The notes beneath the pieces are model-generated. The model worked only from the letters and a program-made list of their open reading frames with translations, did not search any database and had not been told where the DNA came from. This document shows, in pieces, positions 10,552 through 22,200 of a stretch of DNA of 64,000 nucleotides. How positions within the stretch are numbered: position 1 is the first letter of the stretch; the number at the start of each line of letters is the position of its first letter. Source of the DNA: Leptodontidium sp. MPI-SDFR-AT-0119 (lineage: Eukaryota; Ascomycota; Leotiomycetes; Helotiales; Leptodontidiaceae); the NCBI GenBank assembly GCA_020726505.1, contig JAHLEZ010000010.1, positions 2,232,001-2,296,000 of the forward strand, written 5' to 3'. The translations under genes and the position numbers were made by a program.

Positions 10552-11187
10552 GCTTTATTTTTATTCTGCAGTCTTTCGAAGTACAATTAATCAAGTATAG
10601 GTTTTTAAATTTTGATTTGAATCGTATTTTCTTTTCTCTCTCATATATTTTTGGTGTGACGCAGGGCAGAGATTTCGTAGGGATCCACTTCGAGGAAAAC
10701 TTTTACTGTTAGCGAGACCCCTTACTTAGGCGATGTGAGACGAGCAGGGTTTGCAAGTGATTTACTTGTATGAAATTTATTTTAGAAGAAATAAGAGGAC
10801 TTATTTTTCGTAAAAAGAAAGTAGGATATATCAAGATACAATCCTTCGTTTGCGTTTAACGTATTATAGTCAAGACGATTTATAATAAATGCTTACTTTA
10901 GAAAAATAGTAATCACGTGTAATTATGGCCTTACATATTAATACATGATATATGAACATAATAAGAGTTTTTTCTATAGTTTATAATTAAGTAGGAAAGA
11001 AGGTATAAAAAGGGAAGCTTTGAGTATAAGGGGGGACTGACTCATAGTCTACCACAAGCACACTACTAAAAGCATCGTCCTCCCGACGCTTTTACACTTT
11101 CATTTGCATTCAAGTACAGTATCATCTATATATCCCAGAGATAAACGTATTGCATCGTCCACATCCACCTCAATATCCAAACGCACT
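10552..11187. other. AT-rich intergenic region
   Basis: A-T-rich stretch between the tRNA and the F-box-like pseudogene. A TATA-like GTATAAAAAGG lies at about 11001-11011. No gene is seen. Confidence 0.5.
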
Positions 11188-11702
11188 ATGTCCTCCCCCT
11201 CCCCCTTCTCCACACTTCTACCCGAAATCCACCTCCCCATCCTGCTCTCCCTCCCCTCCCTCCCAATCCGCCCGGCCCTCTCCAACATCCTCCACGCCCC
11301 CCACACCTCCTACTGGCTCTTACTTCCCCTGAGACCCCCCATCTCGCCCTCCAAATCTTCGCTTCTGTTCTTAAAAACAGCAATACACACGCCTACACCA
11401 CCTCGCTAACTCTCATCACTGTTTTACTCCGCTTCAACGCCCTCCCAGCAGGCATCACATCGCTAGAAACACTAAAAGCATTTGTCTTACACTCGACATC
11501 TAAACACCGGTTTAACCCACCACATTGGGACGCCCGGCTTCTGACATGGGATTCCCTCGAACCCTCTCAGAATAAAGCTCTTTCGCCATCTACCCTACTC
11601 GGAATCTTGGATACAGTTCGGGAAATAGAGCGCCAAGCAAACGCTTGTCTGGAGTACTATCTCGAAAAGTTCCGAGCCATTCGACCTCTCTACATTTCTT
11701 AA
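11188..11702 (+). pseudogene. Frameshifted, truncated F-box-like paralogue
   Basis: The first frame begins at ATG 11188 with an F-box-like start (LLPEIHLPILLSLPSL) and runs out at 11409. The next frame, displaced by one base from about 11325-11335, continues the same protein: THAYTTSLTLITVLL, ETLKAFVLHSTSKHRF and CLEYYLEKFRAIRP, ending at the TAA at 11700-11702. Both parts line up with the intact convergent gene at 11871-13208 (compare THTYTCALIRIIALI, ATFKSLVLHETTPHRY and CLKFYLDHFRALRP). The copy stops where the relative continues for about 270 more residues. It is therefore both frameshifted and truncated, although a short unannotated intron cannot be excluded for the shift. Confidence 0.75.
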
Positions 11703-11870
11703 CATGCTCAACGATACACCCATGATGAGTCATGAAAGACACTTGAGCACTTTTCAAAATTATTCAGTGGGAAGGAAATAATTCTCTCCAAGTTGCTTTG
11801 CTCAAAATCGTCCAATCGAGATTTCGTTTCTTTCCAAATTTACCCCCAGGCGCTCGCTAGTTTCTAGCCC

Positions 11871-13208
11871 TCATCCAATCACAGATCCAGAGGCACCAGT
11901 AATCATTGGCGGTCTCTGAGGCAGCATGGAAAATGCCTCCTGTTCCTCATTCTCCCTATCTATCTCGTCTCTCTCTTCCTTACTCAAAAGACTCCCCCAC
12001 GCTTCGAAATACGGCACCTCCATAATCGCCCCGTGGCCATCACTTTGAAGCAACAATCCGTACCCCACCATTCTCTCCGTGCTCCAGATTGGAAAACCAT
12101 AAGGGCGCCACGGATCAAACTTAGCATGCTGGAGCGGCGACATGGAATGCTCCTCGTGTATCCACTGATCTCCAGCCAATCCCCCAAACGTGTCCCACAT
12201 TTTGGACCGGAACGTGAGGTCCAGGATTTTCCAAGCAGCTTCACTCGGTTCATTGGTTCTAGTTCCGGAGGCAGCGGCCGAAGCATTCTCGATGGCCCAA
12301 TCTTTTTGGATGCGCCAGTAAGTCGCTTCTTGCTCAACCTGGTTAGGGTGCTCTGGTTTTCCAAGTGTTGTCGGGCACTCTACTGCTAAGCGCAAGAGCT
12401 CATGCTCGAGTAGCGTTGGGACGAGAGATAACTCCCGGCATTCCAAGAGATCCATATCGAACGGCACATCACACAGGTCAGCTGGGCTCAACTTCTCCAG
12501 CTCTGACGCTTCTCGTGCGTCTGACCAAGTAATCCGGGTCTCTCGAATGGCGGAAGTCAGATCTTGCGAGAGCTGGATTCGCCAGAATGCCCGTTGCACA
12601 CGTTGCTGCTCCAGCCAGGAGGGGGGGCCGATATCGTGAACTGGGTAGTGGTAGGCTTCGTTAGCGCGCTTGTCTTTCCACTTGAGGTTTTCGGGGTACT
12701 CCATATAGCCAGGTTTTTCAAATGTGTAATCTGCGGAGTGGGATGGCCGCAAGGCTCGGAAATGATCCAGGTAGAACTTAAGACAGCTGGTGGTGAGATG
12801 CTGGATTTTGCGGTTCGTGGCTAGAAGACTGTGGGCGACTCTGGGGGTCAAAATATTTGGGAAGGTCGTCTGGGAGTGGATCCATGAACGTGGCTCGTAG
12901 CGATGGGGTGTTGTTTCATGAAGCACGAGGCTCTTGAAAGTAGCGAGATCGTGGGCTGTTGACGGTAAGGTGCTGGATCGGATGAGCGCGATGATACGGA
13001 TAAGTGCACAGGTGTAGGTATGAGTGAAACCAGAGGATAGCACAGTAATAAGTATTCCAGCGCTTTGAGTGTTAAAGACACGGTATGCTGCAGGAGAGGC
13101 TCTCAAGATGTAGTCAAGGGCCTCGAGGTCTTGCAAGCCAGCTAAGATAGGAACAATCAACTCCGGGGCAAGAGCCTCAAAAGAAGGCATCGTATGCGCC
13201 ACGGTCAT
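11871..13208 (-). CDS. F-box-like hypothetical protein
   Basis: An intronless frame of 445 residues. A start at MPSFEALAP (13190) is also possible. The N terminus (EALAPELIVPILAGLQDLEALDYILRASP, described in parts) resembles the F-box-like domain of many fungal proteins of unknown role, which would make it a possible SCF ubiquitin-ligase adaptor. The rest has the character of fungal F-box-associated expansions, with Trp-rich segments and no recognised repeat. It is convergent with a damaged relative at 11188-11702, which supports a local duplication. The function is unknown. Confidence 0.75.
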   Translation of the reverse strand: MTVAHTMPSFEALAPELIVPILAGLQDLEALDYILRASPAAYRVFNTQSAGILITVLSSGFTHTYTCALIRIIALIRSSTLPSTAHDLATFKSLVLHETTPHRYEPRSWIHSQTTFPNILTPRVAHSLLATNRKIQHLTTSCLKFYLDHFRALRPSHSADYTFEKPGYMEYPENLKWKDKRANEAYHYPVHDIGPPSWLEQQRVQRAFWRIQLSQDLTSAIRETRITWSDAREASELEKLSPADLCDVPFDMDLLECRELSLVPTLLEHELLRLAVECPTTLGKPEHPNQVEQEATYWRIQKDWAIENASAAASGTRTNEPSEAAWKILDLTFRSKMWDTFGGLAGDQWIHEEHSMSPLQHAKFDPWRPYGFPIWSTERMVGYGLLLQSDGHGAIMEVPYFEAWGSLLSKEERDEIDRENEEQEAFSMLPQRPPMITGASGSVIG

Positions 13209-15027
13209 CTCGGACTTGTTTCGCTGGAATATTTTTGTCTTTGCTTCTCGCGATGGCGATAGGGGAGTGTGTCTTGTGAGAGAAAAGAGGAAAGGAAGTG
13301 GACCGAGAACTGTAGTCGCTAAGGTGGGTGAAATGCGGGTCTCGAGTCACGAGGTGGTAGCAGTTGCGGCCGTCCTTCCTATTCTGGTCAATCTGAGATG
13401 GACAGACAGAGCGCAACCGGTATTGTTGCTCTCAGAAACCCCTTATGTATGTTTATAAGTCGGGAAGTGCCCTCGACGGGAATGAGCTGTTCGTTCGTCT
13501 GTTTACACGTTGGCTTCTTATCTGAGACGCAGAGCACTTTTATTTTCGCCGCAAGTACATTCACATATCACGATTAGTCTTGAGAATGAATGATGAGTTA
13601 TAGCACGTCCAGTCTGCTACTCTTTAATCGTTTCTGCTCCTGACTGTTAAAGTTTCCAGTAGCTATTATTAGATCTTCGAGCGCGATTTATTCTTCGCAC
13701 GGATTTGTATATTCTGGGCAATACTCAAGTACAAGTAAGTATCTCTATACCGTCTTACAGTACGCAGAAATGGCACCGAGAAGAACTAAGTGAAATAGCA
13801 TGGCTGGGGTTTGGATGGACTAAAGATATAAGAAGGAAGATCGGAGACAAAATCGTCGATGCTTCCGTTAAAAGCTTCAAAGAAAGCGAGGATTGGTTTG
13901 AATGACAACAGAATGGCTTGAGGCGTGGACTTGAATCAATGTGTTGAAAATATTTCCGGCCGGGACTGAGACGGCCAAGACCACTGGAAATTTCGAATTA
14001 TCAATCATCTTGCCAGAGGCCGCTCTGGGATGTCTTCCTAAACTCCTATCTATTGACACATATTCTCTGGGTAACAAATATGGCAGCTCTCGACTGAACT
14101 TGGCCCCACCTTCACAGGGTTTAAGCGAATCTCCTAGAGCAGCGGGCACCGTGTCAAGAAAGTGCCTTTCGAGCCTGATCCGATGCACCTTCAAGCATGC
14201 AGCTATGGCCTGCCATTGTTTCGGCGCAATTTGAAGGTACCAGATAGAATTAGAGCCGAGCACGTAATAAAACCATCTCTTCTTACTCGAGTATCGATGT
14301 TGGAGCTAGGGCCGGAGTGACAAAAGGGGAGGAAGCACGATGCTGCTGAACTGGTCACAAGCATTCATCAGGCCGGATTTTGCTCGTCAAATAATGCTTA
14401 ATTGGGACAAGCATTTCCTAGATGGGATGTTCTTCCGGCGACGACAACCGTGTCGTAAAGTCTTGCATAGAAGACAAGGGTTCTGACGGTGATGAGGAGT
14501 AGTAGTACAACTGTTTTTGATCGCCATAATGACGATCTGACTCATTGAGTGACACATTTCACGTGATCATTATCTCAAATTTCTGTTCTGCTTTTTCGAC
14601 CTTTAAACGACAATAACTTTACATGTTTTAAGAGAAATAGGGTTTAAGACTCAATACCGAATTTGGATTGTGGATTTGAGATGTGGTCCTAAGCGAACGA
14701 CAGCCCTTGATTTAAACGAATGCAAATAAACAACGTGAGATGAATCTCTAAAGCCTTTTTATGACGCATAGGCAGTACAAGTTTATATATACATAACTCG
14801 CCTTTACGCTACAAACAATTTCATGAACCAGTCTTTAATTAGATAATACAAACATCATCACTGCACCCTTGGAAATCACTTCTTCCAACATATTGGCTGC
14901 TTCCTTGACGCTTAATTCATTAGCCATTCGTAACAACCAAGACAAGAGCCTTCTTCATGTTCTTAGATGCTAGCATACGGCTTTCTCATAGGTTTCATTG
15001 GCTTGTACTGGCCCCTGCTTGAATCCT
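13209..15027. other. Intergenic, no supported gene
   Basis: About 1.8 kb. Overlapping opposite-strand frames at 13877-14263 and 13941-14234 cannot both be real, and neither shows a domain. No RNA gene or repeat is recognised. Confidence 0.45.
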
Positions 15028-15974
15028 TCAATCATCAATAGCAAGCACCACCCTCGCACCATCATTAATTTGTTCTATTCAATCATCAGCACCACAACCA
15101 ATTGAACAATTCCCCATGACTCACCTTCAAGATACCCCGTCACCGCTTCATAATCCTTACATACTACGCTCACAATATTAGCACGCGCACAACCAAACAC
15201 CTCCAAAACTCACCATGCCTAGCATTCCACGCCGCATCCAACGCCCCCTCATCCAAATCATCCGGCTCATGCGGTTCCAGCGCCAAATCCGCAGAACACA
15301 TAACCGCCTGTCGCATATAATCCACACAATGCATGAAATGGAAATGCCAATCATCTGGGAGTAGATTATCCGGGATTGGCTCTGTGGTGTTGAGGACCAT
15401 GCCGGAGAAGATTCGTGCCATCATGTAGACGCAATGGAGTTGGTGCGTCATGGATGTGGTGAAGAAGGTGTGTGTTGGGTCGGAGACGGCGCGGCCTGTG
15501 CCAGGGGGCATGAGTGTATTCCAGAGAGTGAGAGTTGAGGGGTCGAAGAATTGAGTGGTGTTGAGGGGGGCGAAGAGGGGGTCTGATTTGAATTGCACTG
15601 TGATAGTTGGAACTGGCATAGAGCTATCAGTGATGTGTTCGGATATTTTTGGGGGCGATTGGGTGTATACATATTGGTCCAGCTCCAGTGTAGTCTCCCC
15701 CCACCTGCCAAGACGAGGACGAAGTTTTCTGCTGACTCCATTCGTGCCGTAGGAGGAGCAGAAGGGCAATGATTATGAGAAGTAATGAGGTATCTAGTAT
15801 CCATCGATAAGAAACGAGTTTTGCCATGCAAGATTCCTTCTTTGACATTCCGCGGTGGTGTAATTGCTTCTCGTCGCCCATCAGAGATTCGTCAACTTCA
15901 GTTGCCGAGAGGGTTTCATCGTGGTCATGATCGTCCGTCGTACGTAAATTCTTGTAAATATTCTGCGATTCCAT
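15028..15974 (-). CDS. UstYa-type oxidase (DUF3328 family)
   Basis: Members of this family act in peptide secondary metabolism (for example ustiloxin/cyclochlorotine-type pathways) as oxidative cyclases or oxidases. Four exons are inferred from introns 15670-15613 (58 nt), 15213-15164 (50) and 15124-15075 (50). They give 262 residues (789 coding nt, in frame). A start at 15998 would add 8 residues. Order of features: acidic cytosolic tail; one membrane helix (SLLLIIIALLLLL); WQVGGDYTGAGPIFP at the first junction; WNTLMPPGTG; the two HxxHC motifs HQLHC and HFMHC with the following VDYMRQAVMC; and the C-terminal HVCKDYEAVTGYLE. Both catalytic-type motifs are intact. No precursor peptide or other pathway enzyme is visible nearby, so it appears solitary here. 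Confidence 0.88.
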
Positions 15975-16652
15975 AGCCGACGATTTCGATAACATCAATT
16001 AATTCACCGATGCCGAAGATATCTTGTATTTCCGCAAATATTGCTGAGGGCCAAACTAGAAGCAGAAAGGAGGGGCAGAGAAGAGAAAATACAACATCGC
16101 GACTTAGGACATGGTGCGCTAGGCTAGTCCTGCCGAGTTCCGGGTTGCATAAGATCTGTCGTCCATTGTTTGACATACGCGTGTCATTTGTTGTTTCGGA
16201 TGAGGCGTTCGGCTTGAGAGTTTGATGTTTCAAAACAGATGGTGTCGCGCGATCGTGGGAGGTGTCGATAAGCGAGAGGTTATGGGGATTGATATTCCCC
16301 ACATGTTTGGAAGACCTGTTTAAATTGCAAACCGGGAGCAAATCTGGGAGGCCGAGAGGAGGGTTACAGTAGTGCAATTAGTAGCAGTGGCTTGATATTA
16401 ATTGGAGGAAGGCGAGAGATGTATTCGTAATTGTTGAAGGGCTTAAGCGAAGTTCAACCCGCTATTCAGAGTTGCGTTCTGGTAGATGGGGCGTGCGCTG
16501 ATTGAAAAAAATGAGTGCATCACAGTGTATTATGAGAGTAAAGTTGCGTCAAGTGCAATGGTCACTGAGAGTTTTCTACTACAAACCTAGTTTTGCATGG
16601 GCAGAGAAGGCCTTCAATTTTTACCAGCCAGTTTCTACCTAGCCTCGTCTCC
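15975..16652. other. Intergenic, no supported gene
   Basis: Promoter side of the UstYa-type gene and 3' side of the GH131 gene. A frame at 15925-16377 on the minus strand overlaps the UstYa start and lacks any recognised feature. Confidence 0.5.
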
Positions 16653-17722
16653 TTACGGACTCAAGCTGATACACGAGTTCGAGCTGCTATCCTCCTCAAA
16701 GATACCTCCAAACATGACCCCCTCATTGATACCAGAAGGTTGCTTCCCACTCTTCGTGATATCGGAGTCCGGATTGACTGGCTTCTTCAAGATGCCGAAA
16801 TGGTACTGTCCTTGCCCGGCAACATTGTTTGTGACAGCCTTACTGACAGAAGCCAGTGGAGAATTGCCTGTTGAGTAATACACCTGTGTGGTGCTACAAA
16901 ACACTAAATCAGCACCTCCACCATCAACACTCAAGTGTTTGGGAACCAAGACAGGCAACTGAACTCACCCTTTCACAAAATCCAACACGAGCCCAAAATT
17001 ATGCCACATCCCTGGCGTGAACCTCGTCGAAAAAATTGTACTGATTTTCTTGGAATTAACATTCCCCTGCAGAAATAGGGTATCTGGATTCGCGCCTGAT
17101 GGGTTTCCACCAATTATCGTGCCGTATTTGAGGACGACTTGGTTGGTGCTGTAGTCGCTGGATTCGAGGAAGAAGAGTTGATATTCATGTGCAGTATCCA
17201 GCGGTCGGGCGGTGTCTTTCATGATAGAGAAGTGCATTGTTTTGATGCCGGTTGTGGATGCATCTGTTCCGCTGTTGGAGAGGGGGAGAAGTTCGGCGCG
17301 GCGGAAGCCGGTCTGGGAGTTGAAGATTGATTTATCGCTGGAAGAGTCAGTCTTGGAATTTGAGGAGGGAAGTAGGGGGCGTTGCTTAATTGTTATTCCG
17401 ACCGCTTTGGTTCCGGTGGAGTCGAACTGTTTGGTCAGCTCTGGGATACACTGTGTGGGGTTGGACCTCACAAGTGATGAGTTCACAGCAGGGAGCTGGA
17501 GCACCCCGCTCCATTTGAGGTCTAGAAATATCAGCGTGACATAGATTATTCAACTTAATTCTACTTACTAGCTCCCAGGACATACTGTGCATTGAATGGA
17601 CTTGAACTGCCATCAAAAGTTGCCAATGTTGCATCTTTTGGAACTCGGCCATCGAATTGAAGTGGGCATTTTTGTGCTGCAACAATTGCCGCCAACACAA
17701 GTATTGAGATTAGATACATCAT
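16653..17722 (-). CDS. Secreted GH131 beta-glucanase
   Basis: GH131 enzymes cleave beta-1,3/1,4/1,6-glucans and act outside the cell on plant or fungal walls. The signal peptide (MYLISILVLAAIVAA) is followed directly by QKCPLQFDGRVP, the family's usual start. Introns at 17568-17522 (47 nt) and 16968-16894 (75 nt) give 315 residues in frame. Family blocks are seen in order: LKWSGVLQLPAVNSS, QTGFRRAELLP, KTMHFSIMKD, HEYQLFFLESSDYSTN, MWHNFGLVLDF, GTTQVYYST, GQGQYHFGILKKP and SGINEGVMFGGIFEEDS. A basic/serine-rich insert between VGITI and DKSIFN does not fit the family and is probably a 48-nt GC-AG intron (17385-17338), which would leave 299 residues. Of the two ATGs (17722 and 17719), either is possible. 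Confidence 0.9.
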
Positions 17723-19206
17723 TCTGGAACGCAGAGATGAGAGAATAGATAACAAAAGACGAATAAACGAATGGAATTGATAGCGGAAAAGGAAGAAAGA
17801 ATGTTGGAACGAAAGATACTTTTCGAGGACAGTTTGCAGAATCCCTCGGTGAGGACCCAAGCCGGGTATCTTCCAGCCTGTACCTGACTTGCGTGAGGCT
17901 GATTGTGAGCTATATGAATTCCATGATGCAATTAGACCAGTCCAAAGTCGTTTCTCGCTTGGATGAAGCTGGATAGGTTCAAGTAGATTGACCACACCAC
18001 GTGACGCAAGAAAACGCGGCTCTGTCAGCCCCGTTCTTGTTCTGTAGACCTTTGTGGTCTCTCCTCGTGAAGGGAGGTTCAAATTTCATTCGCCTTAATC
18101 GAAAGCTGACTAGGTACTCAGTTTTGAGGGAACCTTCGTCACCTGAAAGCAGGACAAATTGCCGTCGAGGAAGTCTCTGTGTTAGGTAGGATAGTAATGA
18201 AATATTCACAAGAAGTTCGAAGCTAGTCCATAATATGGATCTAACGAGACATTATCTTCTGATTGGGCTCTTCGTATGCTATGTGTCTTGTGAGTCGCAT
18301 CGGTCAAAATGATACTGAAACCAACCCCTACCCCGCGGCAAGTATTCAGGCTGCCGCCCACGCAATCTGGATAAAAGCCACCTTCATATGGGATTGAGAG
18401 TCCGCATTTGAACACAAGACGTAAAGACAAGCTTTTCGGATATATGGCACTATACCTTGATGATAGCCATGGGTTATTCGGGTTCTGATTCCACCGTTTT
18501 GGGAGACTTTGTGGAGGGCCTGGTCTGTTCACGTGATTGGGAATACTTGTGGTTTCCTCGAGCGGATGGAGGAGTAGAAGATACGCAAAAGCTGCGCTAT
18601 GTAGATGCCGGATTCTGTATATTCACGAATTACCATGAATAAGTAAAAACGTTATCAAAAGAAACATCTCAGTCCTGTTTTGCGAGCAAAAAAGCTTGGT
18701 TGAAGGTGGCGTCGTAAGCGAATCAAAATAAGGGTCAGCAGCGAAAGCGAGGAAAACCTTCTCATATTCCCTCAATGTCAACAAGAACCATCATAGTCTC
18801 TTGATAATGCCCTTTCACGTCTTTAAGAATACAAGCAATTTGATTTAACACCCATCTGCAAGCAATTAAGCAATTTCGAACCCGTCACAATTACCGCACG
18901 TGATGACCCTTGCTAGCAGGGATTCGCATGGGCTGCGCGCTTTGTGCGTTGCGAGATTTGTGCGTTGCGATGTTTCTGCGGTGCTAATCAATATCAGCCA
19001 AAATTATCAATCAAATGCACTTGTCGCGTACATCCGAGTGGAATGTGCATGCCATAGGTGGAGATGTAAGTCATCTACGTATTCACTTTCCTTCTCGCAG
19101 CTTCTCCAGGTCCAGTCCTTCTTTCCCTCTCCCTATACATACGGCTGCAGCTCCCCCCGTTTCCATCTCGCCTTCCCCCCCTCCGTTCAACACAAGATAT
19201 TCCCAG
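17723..19206. other. Intergenic, no supported gene
   Basis: About 1.5 kb between divergent genes (GH131 and the copper ATPase), holding both promoters. The word TTTGTGCGTTGCGA occurs twice at about 18940-18970. An in-frame extension upstream of 19207 runs from 19015 but reads as 5' leader (Ser/Pro-rich, with GTAAGT at 19066). Confidence 0.5.
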
Positions 19207-22200
19207 ATGCAAGCAGTACCCGCGATGGATCCTCTATCTACCACCTCAGAGAAGATGTCTCATATGACAGCCAAGCCGATTACAAACATGGTTACGACTT
19301 CATTTATTCTGTCCAATCTTCATTGTCCATCCTGCGTTTCCCACATTCAAGATACCCTTTACGCCCTCGACCCTCCGCCCACGACTGTATCACCATCCCT
19401 TGTCTCTTCTGTAGTCACCGTTGAACACGACTCAGCTTTACCAGTTGCGACCATACAAGATGCATTAGAAAGCGCAGGGTTCGAAATCTACGACGTTGCA
19501 CCAAACAACACCAGCTCTCCCACCGGAACTTCAGCCGTAGGCCTCGGTGGTGCAGACGGTTACCTTGACCAAGTTGTCGACAGACTCTCGTCAGACCAAT
19601 ATTCTCGGCGTGGGAAGGGTGGGAGACTATCCTCGCAGCACATTCAGCACTGCGAAGCATGTCGGCGAGACGCAGCTAGAAAGGCTCCCGATTCAAAAGC
19701 ATCGTCATCTGCTGATCATGGAGGTACAAACAAGATGCATTCATCCCCGGATCTCAAGCTGGTCACGATTGACTCGGTCGACACACAAGCCAGCTCAGGC
19801 ATATGGCGGGCTTCTCTCGCTGTGGGGGGGATGACATGTGCAGCCTGCGTTGGGGCCATCACTGAAGAATTGGAGAAGAAAGATTGGATCCGCAAAGTTG
19901 TCGTCAACTTGATTTCGAACAGCGCTACAGTCGACTTTGTTGGCGAAGGGCACAAGAACGACATCGTCGAAGCTATCGAGGACATTGGATACGATGCAGC
20001 TATCGACGCAATCGTTGATACTAGCATAGTTGACTCGGGCATGCGAAGTGCACAACGTACGGTCGATATTAAGATTGATGGAATGTTCTGCGACCACTGC
20101 CCACCACGTGTACATGCGGCTCTCTCAACAGCTTTCGGCAGCAAGGTCAATATCGAAACACGCGTATCTCTCCAGACACCAATTCTAAAGATTACGTACA
20201 CGCCTCACGTACCCAACTTCACCATCAGAGATATCATCGCAGTCATAACGGCAGTCGATGAGGCCATAACCCCGTCAATCTACCATCCACCCACGCTAGA
20301 AGAACGATCGCGGCAACTTCACGCACGAGAACAGCTTCGAATACTCATTCGAGTAATGCTCACATTCATCATCGCTATCCCTACTCTGATCATTGGTATC
20401 GTTTACATGAGTTTGGTCCCTCGAGACAACCCGGGCAAGATGTTCTTGATGCATCCATTGTACGCAGGTGTCAGTCGTACACAGTGGTCGCTGTTCATTA
20501 TGGCCACCCCAGTCTACTTCCTGTGTGCCGATGTTTTTCATATCCGGGCTTTGAAAGAGATTCGATCCATGTGGCGACGTGGAAGCTCAACGCCGATGCT
20601 ACAACGATTTTATCGTTTCGGAAGTATGAACATGCTCATGTCCCTTGGCACTTCAATTGCATACATCTCATCTGTTGCTCAGCTCATTGCAGCTGGTGTT
20701 AACAAATCAAATCACGTGGAGGACAGTGGTTTCTACTTCGACTCGGTCGTGTTCCTCACTCTCTTCCTCCTTGTTGGTCGGCTCATTGAGTCTTACAGCA
20801 AATCCAAAACAGGCGATGCTGTTACAATGCTTGGAAAGCTAAGGCCAAATGAGGCGCTACTTGTTCAAGGTCCAGACATGACAAGACGCCCAAGCGAAAA
20901 TACACTAATCAATAGTATTCCCACCAGGGAGCAACTTTCCAATGGTCCTCAATTGGAAACTCTCATGCGTGTGAATGTTGACCTTCTTGAATACGGTGAC
21001 ATCGTCAAAGTTCTTCACGGAGGATCCCCACCTTGTGATGGAACGATTATTCACGGAGAGTCCAAGTTCGATGAGTCTAGTCTGACAGGAGAATCGAGGC
21101 TCGTCAAGAAAGTTTTGGGGGATGAGGTCTTCTCTGGTACTATGAACAAAGAGTCTCCCGTCTCAGTGAAGATCACTGGTGTGGCAGGGTCATCAATGTT
21201 GGATCAGATTGTCAAGGCCGTCCGTGAAGGTCAAACTCGTCGGGCTCCGATGGAAAGAATTGCCGACACCTTAACTGGATACTTCGTTCCATTTGTTACT
21301 CTGATTGCAATTACGACTTGGTTAGTTTGGCTGGGACTCGGTCTCTCGGGCACCCTTCCGGAAGATTACTTGGGCCATGACCAAGGCGGCTGGGTTGCGT
21401 GGTCGTTGCAATTCGCTATTGCAGTCTTCGTCGTTGCTTGTCCTTGCGGTCTGGCATTGGCTGCTCCCACAGCACTGTTTGTCGGTGGGGGACTTGCAGC
21501 GAAATACGGAATACTTGTCAAAGGAGGAGGTGAAGCATTCGAGAAAGCCAGCAAACTCGATTGTATTGTCTTTGACAAAACAGGCACTTTGACCATGGGT
21601 GGAGAACCGGTTGTTACCGACTATGAGATAATCCCGGTCGACTTCGACAAATATCAGCAAGTTGGTCAATCTACAATTCTTCGTTTGGTCAAGGAACTCG
21701 AGCGAACTGAGGATGACACTCGAGAGGAATCACAATCGACAACCCTTGGTATGGTTAAGGCACTGGAGGAAAACAGCAGCCACACAGTGGCGAAAGCCCT
21801 TGTATCATTCTGCAAGACTATGAAGGCATCAGATGTCAATGCGGAAAATGTCGAGGAAGTGGCTGGAAGGGGCATGAAGGGGAGGTTCAGCCTTAGTGGT
21901 TCGGTCGCGGGAGCCGGAGTTGCAGCCAAGATGATAATTGGCAATGAGTCGTTCATGTCCAACAATGACGTTGTGCTGCCTGGGCTCACTCAGTCTACAC
22001 TTGAGAAGTGGAAGACAGAGGGAAAATCTGTTGCATTAGGGGCAGTCAAGGTCTACAACGATTCAACGGAGACAGCTGATACTTGGCGACTTGCAGCTAT
22101 GTTTGCAGTCTCTGACCCCATTCGACCAGAAGCCCCTGGAATTGTCAATGCTTTGCTGAAAGGGGGGAAAGATATCTGGATGCTTTCCGGCGATAATCAA

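Noticed and set aside
13877..14263. Overlapping opposite frames of 97-128 codons
   Set aside because: No domain, no splice support, and the two strands overlap almost fully.
19015..19206. In-frame extension before the copper ATPase
   Set aside because: Ser/Pro-rich text with a GTAAGT. It begins far before the first HMA motif and reads as 5' leader. ATGs at 19207/19225 fit better.
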